DNA of 64,000 bases, taken from Paenibacillus ihumii (GTDB taxonomy: Bacteria > Bacillota > Bacilli > Paenibacillales > Paenibacillaceae). The number at the start of each line of letters is the position of its first letter. Position 1 is the first letter of the stretch. The notes under the pieces are model-generated. The model was not told where the DNA came from and searched no databases. It saw only the letters and a list, made by a program, of their open reading frames with translations. The stretch spans positions 992,117-1,056,116 of the forward strand of contig NZ_LN884299.1 in the NCBI RefSeq assembly GCF_001403875.1. Direction: 5' to 3'. Below, piece by piece: positions 19,401-27,773 of the stretch. Made by a program: the position numbers and the translations under genes.

Positions 19401-19571
19401 GAGCTTGGCGGGCATTCGTTACTTGCGCTCAAGCTTGAGGTAGAACTGCAGAAGCATTTTGACATCGATCATTTCGATCTCCAGGAATGCAATACGATCC
19501 GTAAGCTGGCGGCGTATATTGAGGATAAGCTGGCGGTTGCTGTTGGCGGAGGGGAATACAATAATGTATAA
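16416..19571 (+). CDS. Single-module nonribosomal peptide synthetase (C-A-T, no thioesterase)
   Basis: 1051 residues. The condensation domain (~10-440) has the intact catalytic HHIIQDG (His143/144, Asp148). The adenylation domain (~455-960) shows MYTSGTTGAPKG, FGGEQVS, YHIYGPTEC, YRTGDLAKW, GRLDHQVKIRGFRIELGEI and NGKIDRKAL. The carrier domain (~975-1045) has DDFVELGGHSLLALK with the phosphopantetheine serine. Aligned by eye to GrsA, the pocket code is about D-G-F-F-F-G-I-V-Y-K, close to published isoleucine codes (D-G-F-F-L-G-V-V-Y-K), so an aliphatic residue such as Ile is likely. A leading C domain implies an upstream donor that is not here. There is no TE or reductase. Start: ATG after AGGAGTGG. 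The last codons overlap the next gene. Confidence 0.93.
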   Translation: MLSNELDTNGEHELTHPQQRIWMMEATYPGTSIGNLNAALKFEQRLDVTVLEKAVQALIASYDIFQTRLHVRDSGEVYQSFMQQPELEPVDVVPFSQDTEQSVIDAWIREQGKIPFQLIGSELYYFCIILKGEDETWLYMKSHHIIQDGFSLSKCGLEVYRLYQELLHGETPQIPLPYSYQAYIEEEKKYLQSGRFAKDRKYWLEKFQTVPDSSTIKPNLAPAINTHAARFSYSLSKLLSEQINHYGQEHQVSPSSLLLSALSILLFKLTSNQDIVVGTNYLNRTNFNDKHALGMFVSTTPLRMTLEPEMTFRELVSQAGQEQLSALRHHKYPYDLLLSEIRKSHPHVNRLFQLSMDYLDMGQAEEAGSQLGNSEDYGCEDLTLDAVFHLHNMPGNLLLKIDYRTSLFTEEEIRQICDRLMLIMEQGMKSPGQMLKDFDIVTKEEKHKLLVDFNDTSFPVRDITVHQCFEEQANRFPDRTAVAFQGHSMTYRQLNERANQLAHTLRNRGVKAGQPVGILAERSMEMITGLLAILKAGGAYVPFDPEYPQERMSYMIGDSGIKLMLLQKHLSAKAAGVEHQVVLDEEISYCEEKTNLPDVNQPGDLMYIMYTSGTTGAPKGVLITHRNVTSLIQGATEFQITEQDRVLQLSSYAFDGSTFDIYNALLRGAALILVPKETMRDIAQITDLIKNEQITVSFMTTALFNLFIDCDLSSLKNMKAIFFGGEQVSVSHVRKALDMLGAGRLYHIYGPTECTVYAAYWKINSIDPEAATLPIGSPISNTQMYIVNGDRQLQPIGVPGELCIGGAGLSRGYLNQADLTNEVFVNHPFAAGELIYRTGDLAKWLPDGTIEYVGRLDHQVKIRGFRIELGEIDAQLAKVPSIKQSVVVVREDEAGEKQLCGYYVADRTFGAGELRDILSQSLPRFMIPMRFVKLHEMPLTPNGKIDRKALPEPSERAHYTGTEYAEPQTELEQKLAAVWSEVLEDVNIGIDDDFVELGGHSLLALKLEVELQKHFDIDHFDLQECNTIRKLAAYIEDKLAVAVGGGEYNNV

Positions 19572-20613
19572 ACAGCTCCCTGTTCATATGCAGCCTGCGC
19601 TGTACAGCTATTTGCACCATGCGTATCCATTATCCGTCATGCCGGAGCATCCGCACTTTCTCCCCTGGCTTCACAGCCATTATATTCAATGGAGCGCGGA
19701 CCCTGAGTTTTTTAATCATCTGGATGAACACATCTTTGTTAACTACTATCAGCCCATGCATACACATCATTACAATGAGCTGCTTCATCTCAAAATCATT
19801 ACGGCAGATCTGCTCATCCGGATGGATACGGGAACGGATTTGATCGCTTTTTTCAAGCGAAGTATCGACCAGGGAGACTATGTCTATTTATTTCTGGATG
19901 AATTTTATTTGCCGGGGAAGGCCATGTACAGGCGGCATCATTTTGCGCATGACACTTTGTTGTTCGGCTATGATGATGAGAAGCAAGTGTTTCATACGCT
20001 TGGTTTTAATCACAATTATGAGTACGGACAGACGGATATCGGATATGAGCCGTTTCTGGAAAGCTATCGGCTGGCAGATCGCAGCAAAGCGTATTATACG
20101 AAGGAGATTATACTGTACAGCCTAAATAAAGATCGGACCTATGCATTTGATCCTCAGCTGGTGATGGAAAGCCTGGAGGATTATGTGCTGTCCCGCAACA
20201 GTTCAGAGAGATACAGGGCAATTGCCAGCCCCAATCCTCACGTGTACGGGCTTAAGGTTTACGAGGAAATCGTTAAATATTTGCGTTTGCTTCAATCAGA
20301 CTCCACATTATACTGTAACATTATTCCGGTTCATCTTCTTTGGGAGCATAAAAAAATGATGGTTGACCGATTGGGGTATATGAAACAGCACCGCTATTGG
20401 AGTCCCCCTGAACAATTGACTGCCCGGTATCAAGAGATTGAACGAGAGGCCTTTTTGATCCGGAAGCTATTTTACAAGTACACTTTTTTTTTAAAGGAAG
20501 ATACGAGTTTGCTGGAAGAGGCTGTGGCCAAGATCCAAATGCTTGCGGTTAAGGAATCGCTGGTGTTGGAGCAGGTGCTGAATGAGCTGCATGGAAAATC
20601 CATCGTATTTTAA
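19564..20613 (+). CDS. NRPS-coupled protein, faint BtrH-like resemblance
   Basis: A 349-residue soluble protein whose ATG lies eight bases before the NRPS stop, so it is translationally coupled and almost surely part of the same pathway. The central part (GDYVYLFLDEFYLPGKAMYR, then RHHFAHDTLLFGYDDEKQVF) recalls the 'vD.yylp...H...v.GyD' pattern of BtrH-type papain-fold proteins. BtrH transfers an acyl group from a carrier protein in butirosin synthesis. The N-terminal cysteine expected of that fold is absent; the only Cys is in LYCNII near residue 276. If the fold holds, it may release or transfer the product of the thioesterase-less NRPS; otherwise the function is unknown. A terminator follows. 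Confidence 0.55.
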   Translation: MYKQLPVHMQPALYSYLHHAYPLSVMPEHPHFLPWLHSHYIQWSADPEFFNHLDEHIFVNYYQPMHTHHYNELLHLKIITADLLIRMDTGTDLIAFFKRSIDQGDYVYLFLDEFYLPGKAMYRRHHFAHDTLLFGYDDEKQVFHTLGFNHNYEYGQTDIGYEPFLESYRLADRSKAYYTKEIILYSLNKDRTYAFDPQLVMESLEDYVLSRNSSERYRAIASPNPHVYGLKVYEEIVKYLRLLQSDSTLYCNIIPVHLLWEHKKMMVDRLGYMKQHRYWSPPEQLTARYQEIEREAFLIRKLFYKYTFFLKEDTSLLEEAVAKIQMLAVKESLVLEQVLNELHGKSIVF

Positions 20614-20644
20614 AAGACTAAGAAGTGAAACACTTATTTATGGG

Positions 20645-20664
20645 GAGCCGGCGGATGCCGGCTC
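20645..20664. terminator. Terminator between convergent genes
   Basis: GAGCCGGC-GGAT-GCCGGCTC, a perfect eight-pair stem, with a short T-rich stretch after it. It separates the NRPS unit from the convergent GH105 gene. Confidence 0.7.
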
Positions 20665-20690
20665 TTATTAACTGTGGGCAGAGCCCCGCA

Positions 20691-21788
20691 TTAGGTTTCC
20701 GCCAGATTCATCTCTACGCACATGAGAATGAAGGCGCCGGCGCCATGCAGATCGTTTTCGCTGGTGGGACGGGCAATGTAGTGGGCGTAATCGCCGATGC
20801 CGGTGCCGATGCAAATGTTGCCGATCACGACGTTGCCATTCTCGTCGAACTTCAGCGTATCGATTACGCCTTGATAGCCTTTCCAGGCATAGTCCATGTA
20901 TTTGGGGTCCAAATAGCCGAACCGGACGGCTTTGGCAATGGCATGAACAAACAGCGCTGTACAGGAGTTTTCCAGCCAATTATCCGGGCGGTCTCCTTTG
21001 TCGATGACTTGATACCACAGTCCCGTGGCAGGATCCTGATAGCTCGTCAGGGCGACAAGCAGTTCTTGTAGAATGGTTACGAGCTGTGCTTTATCCGGAT
21101 GATCCTCTGGCAGGTATTCGAACATTTCCAGCAAAGCGACGGGATACCAGCCAATGGCGCGGCCCCAGAACTCCGGCGCAACACCTGTGACGGGGTCGGC
21201 CCATTTAGCCTCTTTGGTTTCGTCCCAGCCGTGATATAGCAGTCCGGTAGCCGGATCCTTCGTATGCTTCGCCATGAGGAGAGCCTGGAAGGTCATCATG
21301 GAGTAATATTCGCTGTCGCCGAATGTTTTAGCAAATTGCACGGCAATCGGACCGGCCATATATAAGCCGTCCAGCCACATTTGATTCGGATAATGTCCCT
21401 TGTGCCAGAATCCGCCCGACGGATTCGTCGGCCATGACTTCAGCAGAGGGACTAGCGTATGCAGCGCTTCTTTGTATCGCTCGTCTCCTGTCTGCTCATA
21501 GAGAGTGAAGAGAAGCACGCCGGGCTGAATGTCATCGAGCTCGTCAGATTTAAACTTCTTGATGCTGCCGTCATCTAGTACTTGGCTGTCCACCCACCGT
21601 TTCATGTAATCGTAGAGTTTCTGTTCTCCGGTCTGCCGCCAGCATTTCTCCATGCCGGACAGAAAGACCCCCTGATGGTAGTGGAACCGGTCCGGCGGAA
21701 GATCCTCCGGCTCGAATTTGGCCATTAATGCTTCGCAGGCTTGCTGCGCCCATTGAATCGGGCTCATAAGAGATGTGGATGATGGCAT
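20691..21788 (-). CDS. Glycoside hydrolase family 105, unsaturated rhamnogalacturonyl/glucuronyl hydrolase
   Basis: A 365-residue cytoplasmic enzyme with the alpha6/alpha6-barrel signature of YteR/YesR. DRFHYHQGVFLSGMEK, the catalytic-Asp motif NQMWLDGLYMAGP and APEFWGRAIGWYPVALLEM are all present, with HGAGAFILMCVE at the end. It hydrolyses the unsaturated galacturonyl residue left by rhamnogalacturonan or related lyases. The ATG follows AAGGAGGAAGG. It is divergent from an AraC-type activator, its likely regulator. Confidence 0.9.
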   Translation of the reverse strand: MPSSTSLMSPIQWAQQACEALMAKFEPEDLPPDRFHYHQGVFLSGMEKCWRQTGEQKLYDYMKRWVDSQVLDDGSIKKFKSDELDDIQPGVLLFTLYEQTGDERYKEALHTLVPLLKSWPTNPSGGFWHKGHYPNQMWLDGLYMAGPIAVQFAKTFGDSEYYSMMTFQALLMAKHTKDPATGLLYHGWDETKEAKWADPVTGVAPEFWGRAIGWYPVALLEMFEYLPEDHPDKAQLVTILQELLVALTSYQDPATGLWYQVIDKGDRPDNWLENSCTALFVHAIAKAVRFGYLDPKYMDYAWKGYQGVIDTLKFDENGNVVIGNICIGTGIGDYAHYIARPTSENDLHGAGAFILMCVEMNLAET

Positions 21789-21942
21789 GGATATCCTTCC
21801 TCCTTCTTGTTTATACTGCTATTCTAGCATCGTAAAATGTACATGTTTTGCGGATATATCCTCTTTCTTCTTATTTCTTGCGATATAATGAAATATTAAG
21901 ACTACATCGTTAACAACGGTTAGGGAAGGAGAGCGAGGCAGT

Positions 21943-22776
21943 TTGGGAGAACTTTATTTCGAAAATAGCACAGGAAATTTCCTGGTGTCCCACCGGGAAG
22001 CATTAAGCCACCATATGCCGGTCAGCCATTTTCACAGCACGTACGAAATCTATTATTTGATGTCCGGCCAGCGGAATATCTTTATTCAGGATCGAACGAT
22101 AGCGATGAACGAGGGCGATGTGGTCATTATTGCGCCGAATATTCTGCATCGTACGATCAATGCGGCCCAGCCGAAGCATGAGCGGCTTATCCTTAATATA
22201 CACGAGCAGTATTTTGCGCCGGATGGTTCTCATAAGGAAGCGCTTCGGCCTTTGCTGGAACGGGATTATTTGATCGTGAACGGTTCCTTGCGCAGCCAAC
22301 TGTCGATCGAGCCGTTGTCCCGGGCTATTATAGAGGAGATGAAGGAGCAGGAGAGCGGCTTCGAATTATTTGCGCAGACGCTTGCCGTACAGCTGCTTAT
22401 CATTTGCTGCAGGCATTTCAAGCAGAACGCCATGGAGGCGCTAGCCTCGCCAAGTCCCATGCATGAAAGAATATTGGAGATCGTCCGCTATATCAACGAA
22501 CACTACACAGAGGATTTATCGCTTCATCTGCTGGCGGACAAGTTCTATATCAGCCCCTATTATTTGAGCCGCTACTTTAAAAAAGCAACGGGCTTTACAT
22601 ACGTAGAGTACGTGAATAGCGTCCGAATCAAGGAAGCCAAGAAGCTGCTGGAGGGCTCTTCCATGAAAGTGAACTTGATTGCCAGAAGGGTCGGCTTTGG
22701 AAGTGTGACGCATTTCGGCCGGGTGTTCAAGGAGGTTACGGGCAATGCGCCGTTATTTTACAGAAGGAATATTTAG
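21943..22776 (+). CDS. AraC-family transcriptional regulator
   Basis: 277 residues from a TTG start behind GGAAGGAGAG. An N-terminal cupin sensor (HMPVSHFHSTYEIYYLMSGQ, then MNEGDVVIIAPNILH) precedes two C-terminal helix-turn-helix motifs (LSLHLLADKFYISPYYLSRY and VNLIARRVGFGSVTHFGRVF) ending in the family's P-x-x-Y/F-R-R. It is divergent from GH105 and immediately upstream of GH43, so it probably activates both in response to a plant sugar. Confidence 0.88.
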   Translation: MGELYFENSTGNFLVSHREALSHHMPVSHFHSTYEIYYLMSGQRNIFIQDRTIAMNEGDVVIIAPNILHRTINAAQPKHERLILNIHEQYFAPDGSHKEALRPLLERDYLIVNGSLRSQLSIEPLSRAIIEEMKEQESGFELFAQTLAVQLLIICCRHFKQNAMEALASPSPMHERILEIVRYINEHYTEDLSLHLLADKFYISPYYLSRYFKKATGFTYVEYVNSVRIKEAKKLLEGSSMKVNLIARRVGFGSVTHFGRVFKEVTGNAPLFYRRNI

Positions 22777-22872
22777 TTTCCGCTATGAGTTTCCGCCGGC
22801 AACTTTTGGTTGATATGCTGGAATCATTTCATCCTTTACACTGTTGTAAAGCAGTAAAGGGAGATGAACGCG

Positions 22873-24330
22873 ATGATGCCAAGCCAGGCTTTGAACCCAT
22901 ACTTGCCTAGCTACGAATACATCCCCGATGGTGAACCCTATGTATTCGGAGATAGATTATATGTATTTGGTTCGCATGACAGATTTAACGGTAAGCTTTT
23001 TTGCATGAATGATTATGTTTGCTGGTCTGCCCCCATTGATGATCTAAGTGATTGGAGATACGAAGGGGTCATCTATAGGAAAACGCAAGATCCTATGAAC
23101 AAATTAGGTTTGTATCAGATGTATGCACCTGATGTGGCAAAAGGGCCAGACGGGCGATATTACCTGTACTATACACTGGCCTTTCGCAGCGTTATGGCCG
23201 TAGCTGTATGCGATTCACCGGCAGGCGAGTATGAGTTTTACGGTTATGTAAGCCATCCGAACGGAGATAGGCTGTGGGATCACAGCGGAGATCCTATTTT
23301 ATTCGATCCCGGCGTTCTAGTTGATGATGATGGATGCGTTTATCTGTATTCAGGCTTTGCACCAATAAAAGATGTTCCTTTTTTCGTGACAGGATGGAAG
23401 AAACGTACTTGTAAAGGCGGGTACGTAATTCAGTTACAGCCGGATATGAAAACGGTGACCGGTGAACCGAAGCTCATCCTTCCCAAAGCGGGGGAGGCAG
23501 ACGGCACTGGATTCGAGGGGCATGAGTTTTTTGAGGCGAGCTCGATCCGTAAAATAAAAGATACCTATTACTTGATCTACTCGTCGATCAACGGCCATGA
23601 ACTATGCTATGCCACAAGCAAAAGCCCGACAAGCGGCTTTAAATTCGGCGGATCGATCATAAGCAATGGCGACCTTTATATGAACGGACACGATTCGGAT
23701 CAAAAGGCCTATAACTATATTGGCAACAATCATGGCGGGATCGTTCAGGTTAGAGATCAATGGTATGTGTTCCATCACAGGCACACGAACCGGCATCATT
23801 ATTCCAGACAGGGACTTGCCGAGCCGATCGAGATCAAGGAAGATGGGGCGATTCCACAGGTAGAGCTGACAAGTTGTGGACTAAACAACGGTCCGCTCAT
23901 CGGCAGAGGAGAGTATGAGGCGCGAATTGCCTGTCATTTGATGTCAGCGGAAGGCGCAGGCCGGTACGGGGTTTATTTCGGAAATATAACCTTCCGAAAG
24001 CATCCATATTTCACGCAAAGCGGGAAAGACAGGGAGAATAATCCTTATCAATATATTGCAAATATGAGAAGTGGAGCTGTCGCGGGCTTCAAGTATTTTC
24101 TGATGCAGGATGTAGTGGAAATCGCTGTATGTGTTCGGGGTCGTGCTACGGGGTTCATGCTGGTTGCGAATGATTTACATGCAGAGCCGATTGCAAGGAT
24201 ACCGATCTCGCCAAGCAGCGCCTTTACGTATTACGGGGCGAAAATTAACATCGAAAATGGGAAGCAGGCGCTCTTTTTTACCTTTGAGGGATCGGGAAAG
24301 CTGGATTTCAAGTCAATGGTGTTGAAATAA
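22873..24330 (+). CDS. Glycoside hydrolase family 43 (arabinofuranosidase/xylosidase type)
   Basis: About 485 residues, without a signal peptide, so intracellular. The five-bladed propeller core carries three expected acids: Asp in YIPDGEPYVFGDRLYVFGSH, Asp in MYAPDVAKGPDGRYYLYY, and the general-acid Glu in GHEFFEASSIRK. A C-terminal beta-sandwich (~330-485) follows. The start at 22873 lies eight bases below AAAGGGAG; the ATG at 22864 overlaps that site. It likely trims arabinose or xylose from imported oligosaccharides and fits the neighbouring AraC and GH105 genes. Confidence 0.85.
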   Translation: MMPSQALNPYLPSYEYIPDGEPYVFGDRLYVFGSHDRFNGKLFCMNDYVCWSAPIDDLSDWRYEGVIYRKTQDPMNKLGLYQMYAPDVAKGPDGRYYLYYTLAFRSVMAVAVCDSPAGEYEFYGYVSHPNGDRLWDHSGDPILFDPGVLVDDDGCVYLYSGFAPIKDVPFFVTGWKKRTCKGGYVIQLQPDMKTVTGEPKLILPKAGEADGTGFEGHEFFEASSIRKIKDTYYLIYSSINGHELCYATSKSPTSGFKFGGSIISNGDLYMNGHDSDQKAYNYIGNNHGGIVQVRDQWYVFHHRHTNRHHYSRQGLAEPIEIKEDGAIPQVELTSCGLNNGPLIGRGEYEARIACHLMSAEGAGRYGVYFGNITFRKHPYFTQSGKDRENNPYQYIANMRSGAVAGFKYFLMQDVVEIAVCVRGRATGFMLVANDLHAEPIARIPISPSSAFTYYGAKINIENGKQALFFTFEGSGKLDFKSMVLK

Positions 24331-24381
24331 TAGCTTGTTCCGTCACGTCAATACCGCCATAACAAATAATTATCCATAATG

Positions 24382-24423
24382 ATAGGCTGCGCTGACTTCT
24401 AACCAAGGAAGGGCGCAGCCTAT
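24382..24423. terminator. Terminator between GH43 and hcp (convergent)
   Basis: ATAGGCTGCGC pairs perfectly with GCGCAGCCTAT (11 pairs), with T-rich flanks on the plus side. Confidence 0.75.
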
Positions 24424-24485
24424 TTTCATAAGATATAAGAAAGTATAGACACTGCGGACTCCCCTTCCCCATTTCGCAATAAAAA

Positions 24486-26171
24486 CTAAGCCCCAAGGAA
24501 CATCTTCATGTCATCCTCAACATTTGTAATCCCGCCGATGCCGAACTGCTCCACCAACACATTGGCCACGTTCGGAGAGAGGAAGGCAGGCAGCGTCGGC
24601 CCGATATGGATGTTTTTAACCCCAAGATAGAGCAGGGCCAGCAGCACGATGACCGCTTTTTGCTCATACCAGGCGATATTATATGAAATCGGCAGCTCGT
24701 TGATGTCATCCAGCCCCAATATCTCTTTCAGCTTCAACGCAATGATGGCGAGCGAGTAGGAGTCGTTGCATTGGCCTGCGTCCAGGACGCGCGGGATGCC
24801 TCCGATTTCGCCGAGATCAAGCTTGTTGTATTTGTATTTTGCGCAGCCCGCGGTGAGAATGACTGTGTCGCGTGGAAGCTGCTGGGCAAACTCGGTATAG
24901 TAACTGCGCGACTTCATCCGGCCATCGCATCCGGCCATGACAAAGAAACGCCGAATGTCTCCAGCCTTCACGGCATCGACTACTTGGTCGGCAATGCTCG
25001 TCACGGTGTTATGGGCAAAGCCGCCGACGATTTCCCCGGTCTCCAGCTCGGTAGGGGGCGGGCACTGCTTGGCCAGGGCTATAATTTCGGAAAAATCTTT
25101 AGGCTGACCGTCTACGCCCTCCGGAATATGCCGCAATCCAGGATAGCCGGTGTTTCCCGTCGTAAAGATGCGTTTCACATAGCTCGGCTTCGGTGGAACG
25201 ATGCAGTTGGTCGTCATTAGGATCGGGCCATTAAAGCTCTCAAATTCGCTGGCTTGCTTCCACCAGGCATTGCCGTAATTCCCGACAAAATGCTCGTATT
25301 TCTTAAAGGCTGGGTAGTAGTGCGCCGGCAGCATTTCGCTATGGGTGTACACATCCACGCCAGTTCCTTCGGTTTGCTGCAGCAGCTCTTCCAGATCCTT
25401 CAGGTCATGGCCGCTCACTAAAATGCCCGGGCGATTACGCACTCCGATGTTGACTTTCGTCACCTCGGGATGACCATAAACGCCGGTATTGGCTTGATCC
25501 AGCAAGGCCATGGCATCCACGCCGAATTTGCCCGTCTCCATCACGAGTGCGACCATTTGATCCACGGTTAATGTATCATCTAAAGTAGCGGCAAGCGCTC
25601 GCTGCATAAATTGCTCCACTTCGCGATTCGTATAATTCAGTTGATAGGCATGATACTGATATGCGGCCATTCCTTTAAGCCCATAGGTGAGCAGCTCTCG
25701 CAGGGAGCGGATATCCGCATCTGCAGTAGCAAGTACGCCAACCTCCTTGGCTTTGGCATCCAACGCTTCTTCATCGCTGTCATGCCAAACCGCCGCATCT
25801 GGCAATATCGTCTGGCTGGCTGGATGCTGATGCTCCCACTGCTCACGTACCTCATCACGAAGAGTGAGCGCTTCGCGAATTTTAGCGACGAACACGTCCC
25901 GGTCAAAATTGGCATTTGTAATTGTAGCGAACAATGAATCCATTATAAAGACAGATGTCCGGCGTTCCAGCGATTCTGGCAGCTCCGTGCCCGCGCTGAA
26001 GAAGGATATGCCTTTCAAAACAAAAATAAGCAAATCCTGCAGGTTGGCGACCTCAGGCGTCTTCCCGCATACGCCTACGATGGTGCAGCCAACACCTTTA
26101 GATGCCTCTTGGCACTGAAAACAAAACATCGGCATCTGCCGCTCAGCATTTTTAACCGCAGCTTGTTCCAT
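24486..26171 (-). CDS. hcp: Hybrid cluster protein (hydroxylamine reductase)
   Basis: A 561-residue protein with the N-terminal cysteine cluster [20 protein letters not shown] that binds an iron-sulphur cubane. The hybrid Fe-S-O cluster ligands are in later segments such as [35 protein letters not shown] and [11 protein letters not shown]. Hcp reduces hydroxylamine in vitro and is credited with NO and nitrosative stress defence under low oxygen. The ATG has AGGAGGT. It stands alone; no hcr, nor a clear Fnr/Rex site, was recognised upstream. Confidence 0.95.
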   Translation of the reverse strand: MEQAAVKNAERQMPMFCFQCQEASKGVGCTIVGVCGKTPEVANLQDLLIFVLKGISFFSAGTELPESLERRTSVFIMDSLFATITNANFDRDVFVAKIREALTLRDEVREQWEHQHPASQTILPDAAVWHDSDEEALDAKAKEVGVLATADADIRSLRELLTYGLKGMAAYQYHAYQLNYTNREVEQFMQRALAATLDDTLTVDQMVALVMETGKFGVDAMALLDQANTGVYGHPEVTKVNIGVRNRPGILVSGHDLKDLEELLQQTEGTGVDVYTHSEMLPAHYYPAFKKYEHFVGNYGNAWWKQASEFESFNGPILMTTNCIVPPKPSYVKRIFTTGNTGYPGLRHIPEGVDGQPKDFSEIIALAKQCPPPTELETGEIVGGFAHNTVTSIADQVVDAVKAGDIRRFFVMAGCDGRMKSRSYYTEFAQQLPRDTVILTAGCAKYKYNKLDLGEIGGIPRVLDAGQCNDSYSLAIIALKLKEILGLDDINELPISYNIAWYEQKAVIVLLALLYLGVKNIHIGPTLPAFLSPNVANVLVEQFGIGGITNVEDDMKMFLGA

Positions 26172-26312
26172 AGAATTGACCTCCTGAAATCATAGTTATC
26201 ATGGTCAGGCATCCGATGGGCCTAACCCAATCATTCAGAAGCATAACGCAGGAGAAGGTGCGGACTAGTGATTGGAATCACAAACTTGAAAATCGAGCCA
26301 AAAAATACATAA

Positions 26313-26582
26313 TTAGAGAAAATGCTGCGATACGGCTTGTCTTGATTTTCTCGCATAAAAGCTTCTGTCATCGTATTGCCCGAATCCCTGCTCTGTCAGG
26401 TATGCCGCTAAACTTCTAGCATCGGGCGGGACAGGTCCGAATTGATCGCTGTTATATAACGCTTCTGCCATTCGGGCGTCTGCCGAATCAAGATAGATCT
26501 TGCGGCCTGTAATCAGGTTGCTTAGTATGGAGTTGTCTCTGCCCTTCGTCAACACGACCTCTTGCTTGAATCTGAAGTACAT
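26313..26582 (-). CDS. Small protein, possibly the N-terminal stump of a radical-SAM peptide maturase
   Basis: An 89-residue product beginning MYFRFKQEVVLTKGRDNSIL, starting seven bases below GAGGGGG. The pattern (R-F, 'VVLTKG', 'ILSNLITGRKIYLDSADARM') resembles the short N-terminal PqqD-like domain found before the radical-SAM core in some peptide maturases, but no CxxxCxxC motif follows and the product stops at once. It may be a truncated gene or an independent small protein. Assignment is weak. Confidence 0.4.
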   Translation of the reverse strand: MYFRFKQEVVLTKGRDNSILSNLITGRKIYLDSADARMAEALYNSDQFGPVPPDARSLAAYLTEQGFGQYDDRSFYARKSRQAVSQHFL

Positions 26583-26889
26583 TGCCATCCCCCTCTAATC
26601 TCTAAGATCCTGAAACAAATGCGGTGAGAGTCCTCTCGAATCCTATTATAAATGGTAAAAATATTATTTTATTGATGTCAAATTGTCTATTTTGTTAAAT
26701 ATAGCAAAAATGTAAATGCGAGCTAGCTCTGATAGTCCGTTGTTATAACGCAACGCTCCATAGTATAGCCTTCATCTCGCTTGCGGTGATTGGCATGACG
26801 TGTCTGATATTCTATTATGAGAATAGAGTAAACGGTGGAATGGCGGCGGGGATAGCAGCAGAATAAGGTGAACGGAGGGGACCATTGTA
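26583..26889. other. Intergenic gap without visible features
   Basis: About 300 AT-rich bases between the small reverse gene and the adenylyltransferase relic. Nothing coding or repeated was recognised. Confidence 0.5.
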
Positions 26890-27186
26890 TTGAGAAGTGA
26901 ACATGAAATGATGAGTATATTTTTTGAATTTTGCCAGAAACGATGACAGAATCCGGCTGGTAACCTTGGAAGGATCACGAATTGGTTTTCTTACTTGATA
27001 CTTTTTGAGGATGGGAACAAATTAGATCTGACGCGGATCCCCCTTAACGAGGTAGAGGATTATTTTCAGAATAGTGATGGCTTGGTTGAGGTTCTGCTCG
27101 ATAAGGATAGGCTAATTAACTATGAAGCAGCCGCAAATGACCGTCAATACTGGATCAAAAGGCCGACCGCAAGGGAATTTGATGAT
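26890..27186 (+). pseudogene. aadK: Relic of aminoglycoside 6-adenylyltransferase (aadK/ant(6)-type)
   Basis: A TTG with a GGAGGGG site begins LRSEHEMMSIFFEF, slips frame, and continues NDDRIRLVTLEGSR. The gene then jumps straight to NWFSYLILFEDGNKLDL, FQNSDGLVEVLLDKD and NDRQYWIKRPTAREFDD, where homology stops. Compared with Bacillus AadK, about 60 internal residues (including the nucleotidyltransferase Asp pair) and the C-terminal ~120 residues are lost. The enzyme would transfer AMP to streptomycin; this copy cannot be active. Confidence 0.85.
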
Positions 27187-27442
27187 TTAATTAGACCGCC
27201 TTCTCTTATAGCGGCAGACCAAATGTTAGGCGCTGACATAGGAGCTGCAGTCCGCTTAGCGGGAGGCTTTCCTCTGAGCAGCAATGGTTCGCGAAATTTA
27301 GAGGGGACGATATTGAATCCTCGTTCCCTAAGGCCAAGAGCTCTGGGGGATCAGGGATCTTCGATTTTCATCCCCAGTTCAGCTATTGTCCAAGCTTCGT
27401 TGGCAGCACACCCGCTATCAGCTTCGATAAAAAATTCTATGT

Positions 27443-27769
27443 TCAGTAATACCTGTCCAATTGGAGGATCTCCTCAACGTCATCCATCTGGACGATGAGC
27501 AACTCAAACTCCTCTCCATGGCGGGCATAAATTTGCGGCAGCAAAATACCAAGACGCCTGCTCTCATCTGCTTGATTCACCAAATCCTCCAATAACACGG
27601 ACACGCCTCGTTCATCGCCGAAATCCTCGGCCTCCAGAGGCTCAAGGGGGGACGGCAGGGATATGTATAAGGTCTTCGACCAGTCCAGCTCGCCGGGTTC
27701 ACTCCTGATCACAAGCTGCAAAGGCCTATAGGCTTCGTTATAGAAATCGCAAAATGCTCTGATCCGCAT
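27443..27769 (-). CDS. Hypothetical protein downstream of the immA-like gene
   Basis: A 108-residue acidic soluble protein (MRIRAFCDFYNEAYRPL...) whose start is four bases from the immA-like stop, making it the third gene of the repressor operon. No motif is recognised. Just past its stop another reverse frame reads VLLNIEFFIEADSGCAANEA, so the original gene may have been longer and suffered a frameshift. Confidence 0.55.
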   Translation of the reverse strand: MRIRAFCDFYNEAYRPLQLVIRSEPGELDWSKTLYISLPSPLEPLEAEDFGDERGVSVLLEDLVNQADESRRLGILLPQIYARHGEEFELLIVQMDDVEEILQLDRYY

Positions 27770-27773
27770 ATCT

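Noticed and set aside
20668..21071. Frames opposite and beside the GH105 gene
   Set aside because: Antisense or shifted frames with no start signal; GH105 explains the region.
26995..27498. A single 167-residue gene at this position
   Set aside because: Only the first ~64 codons match adenylyltransferase; the rest is unrelated sequence read on after the deletion, so the frame is a chance fusion.
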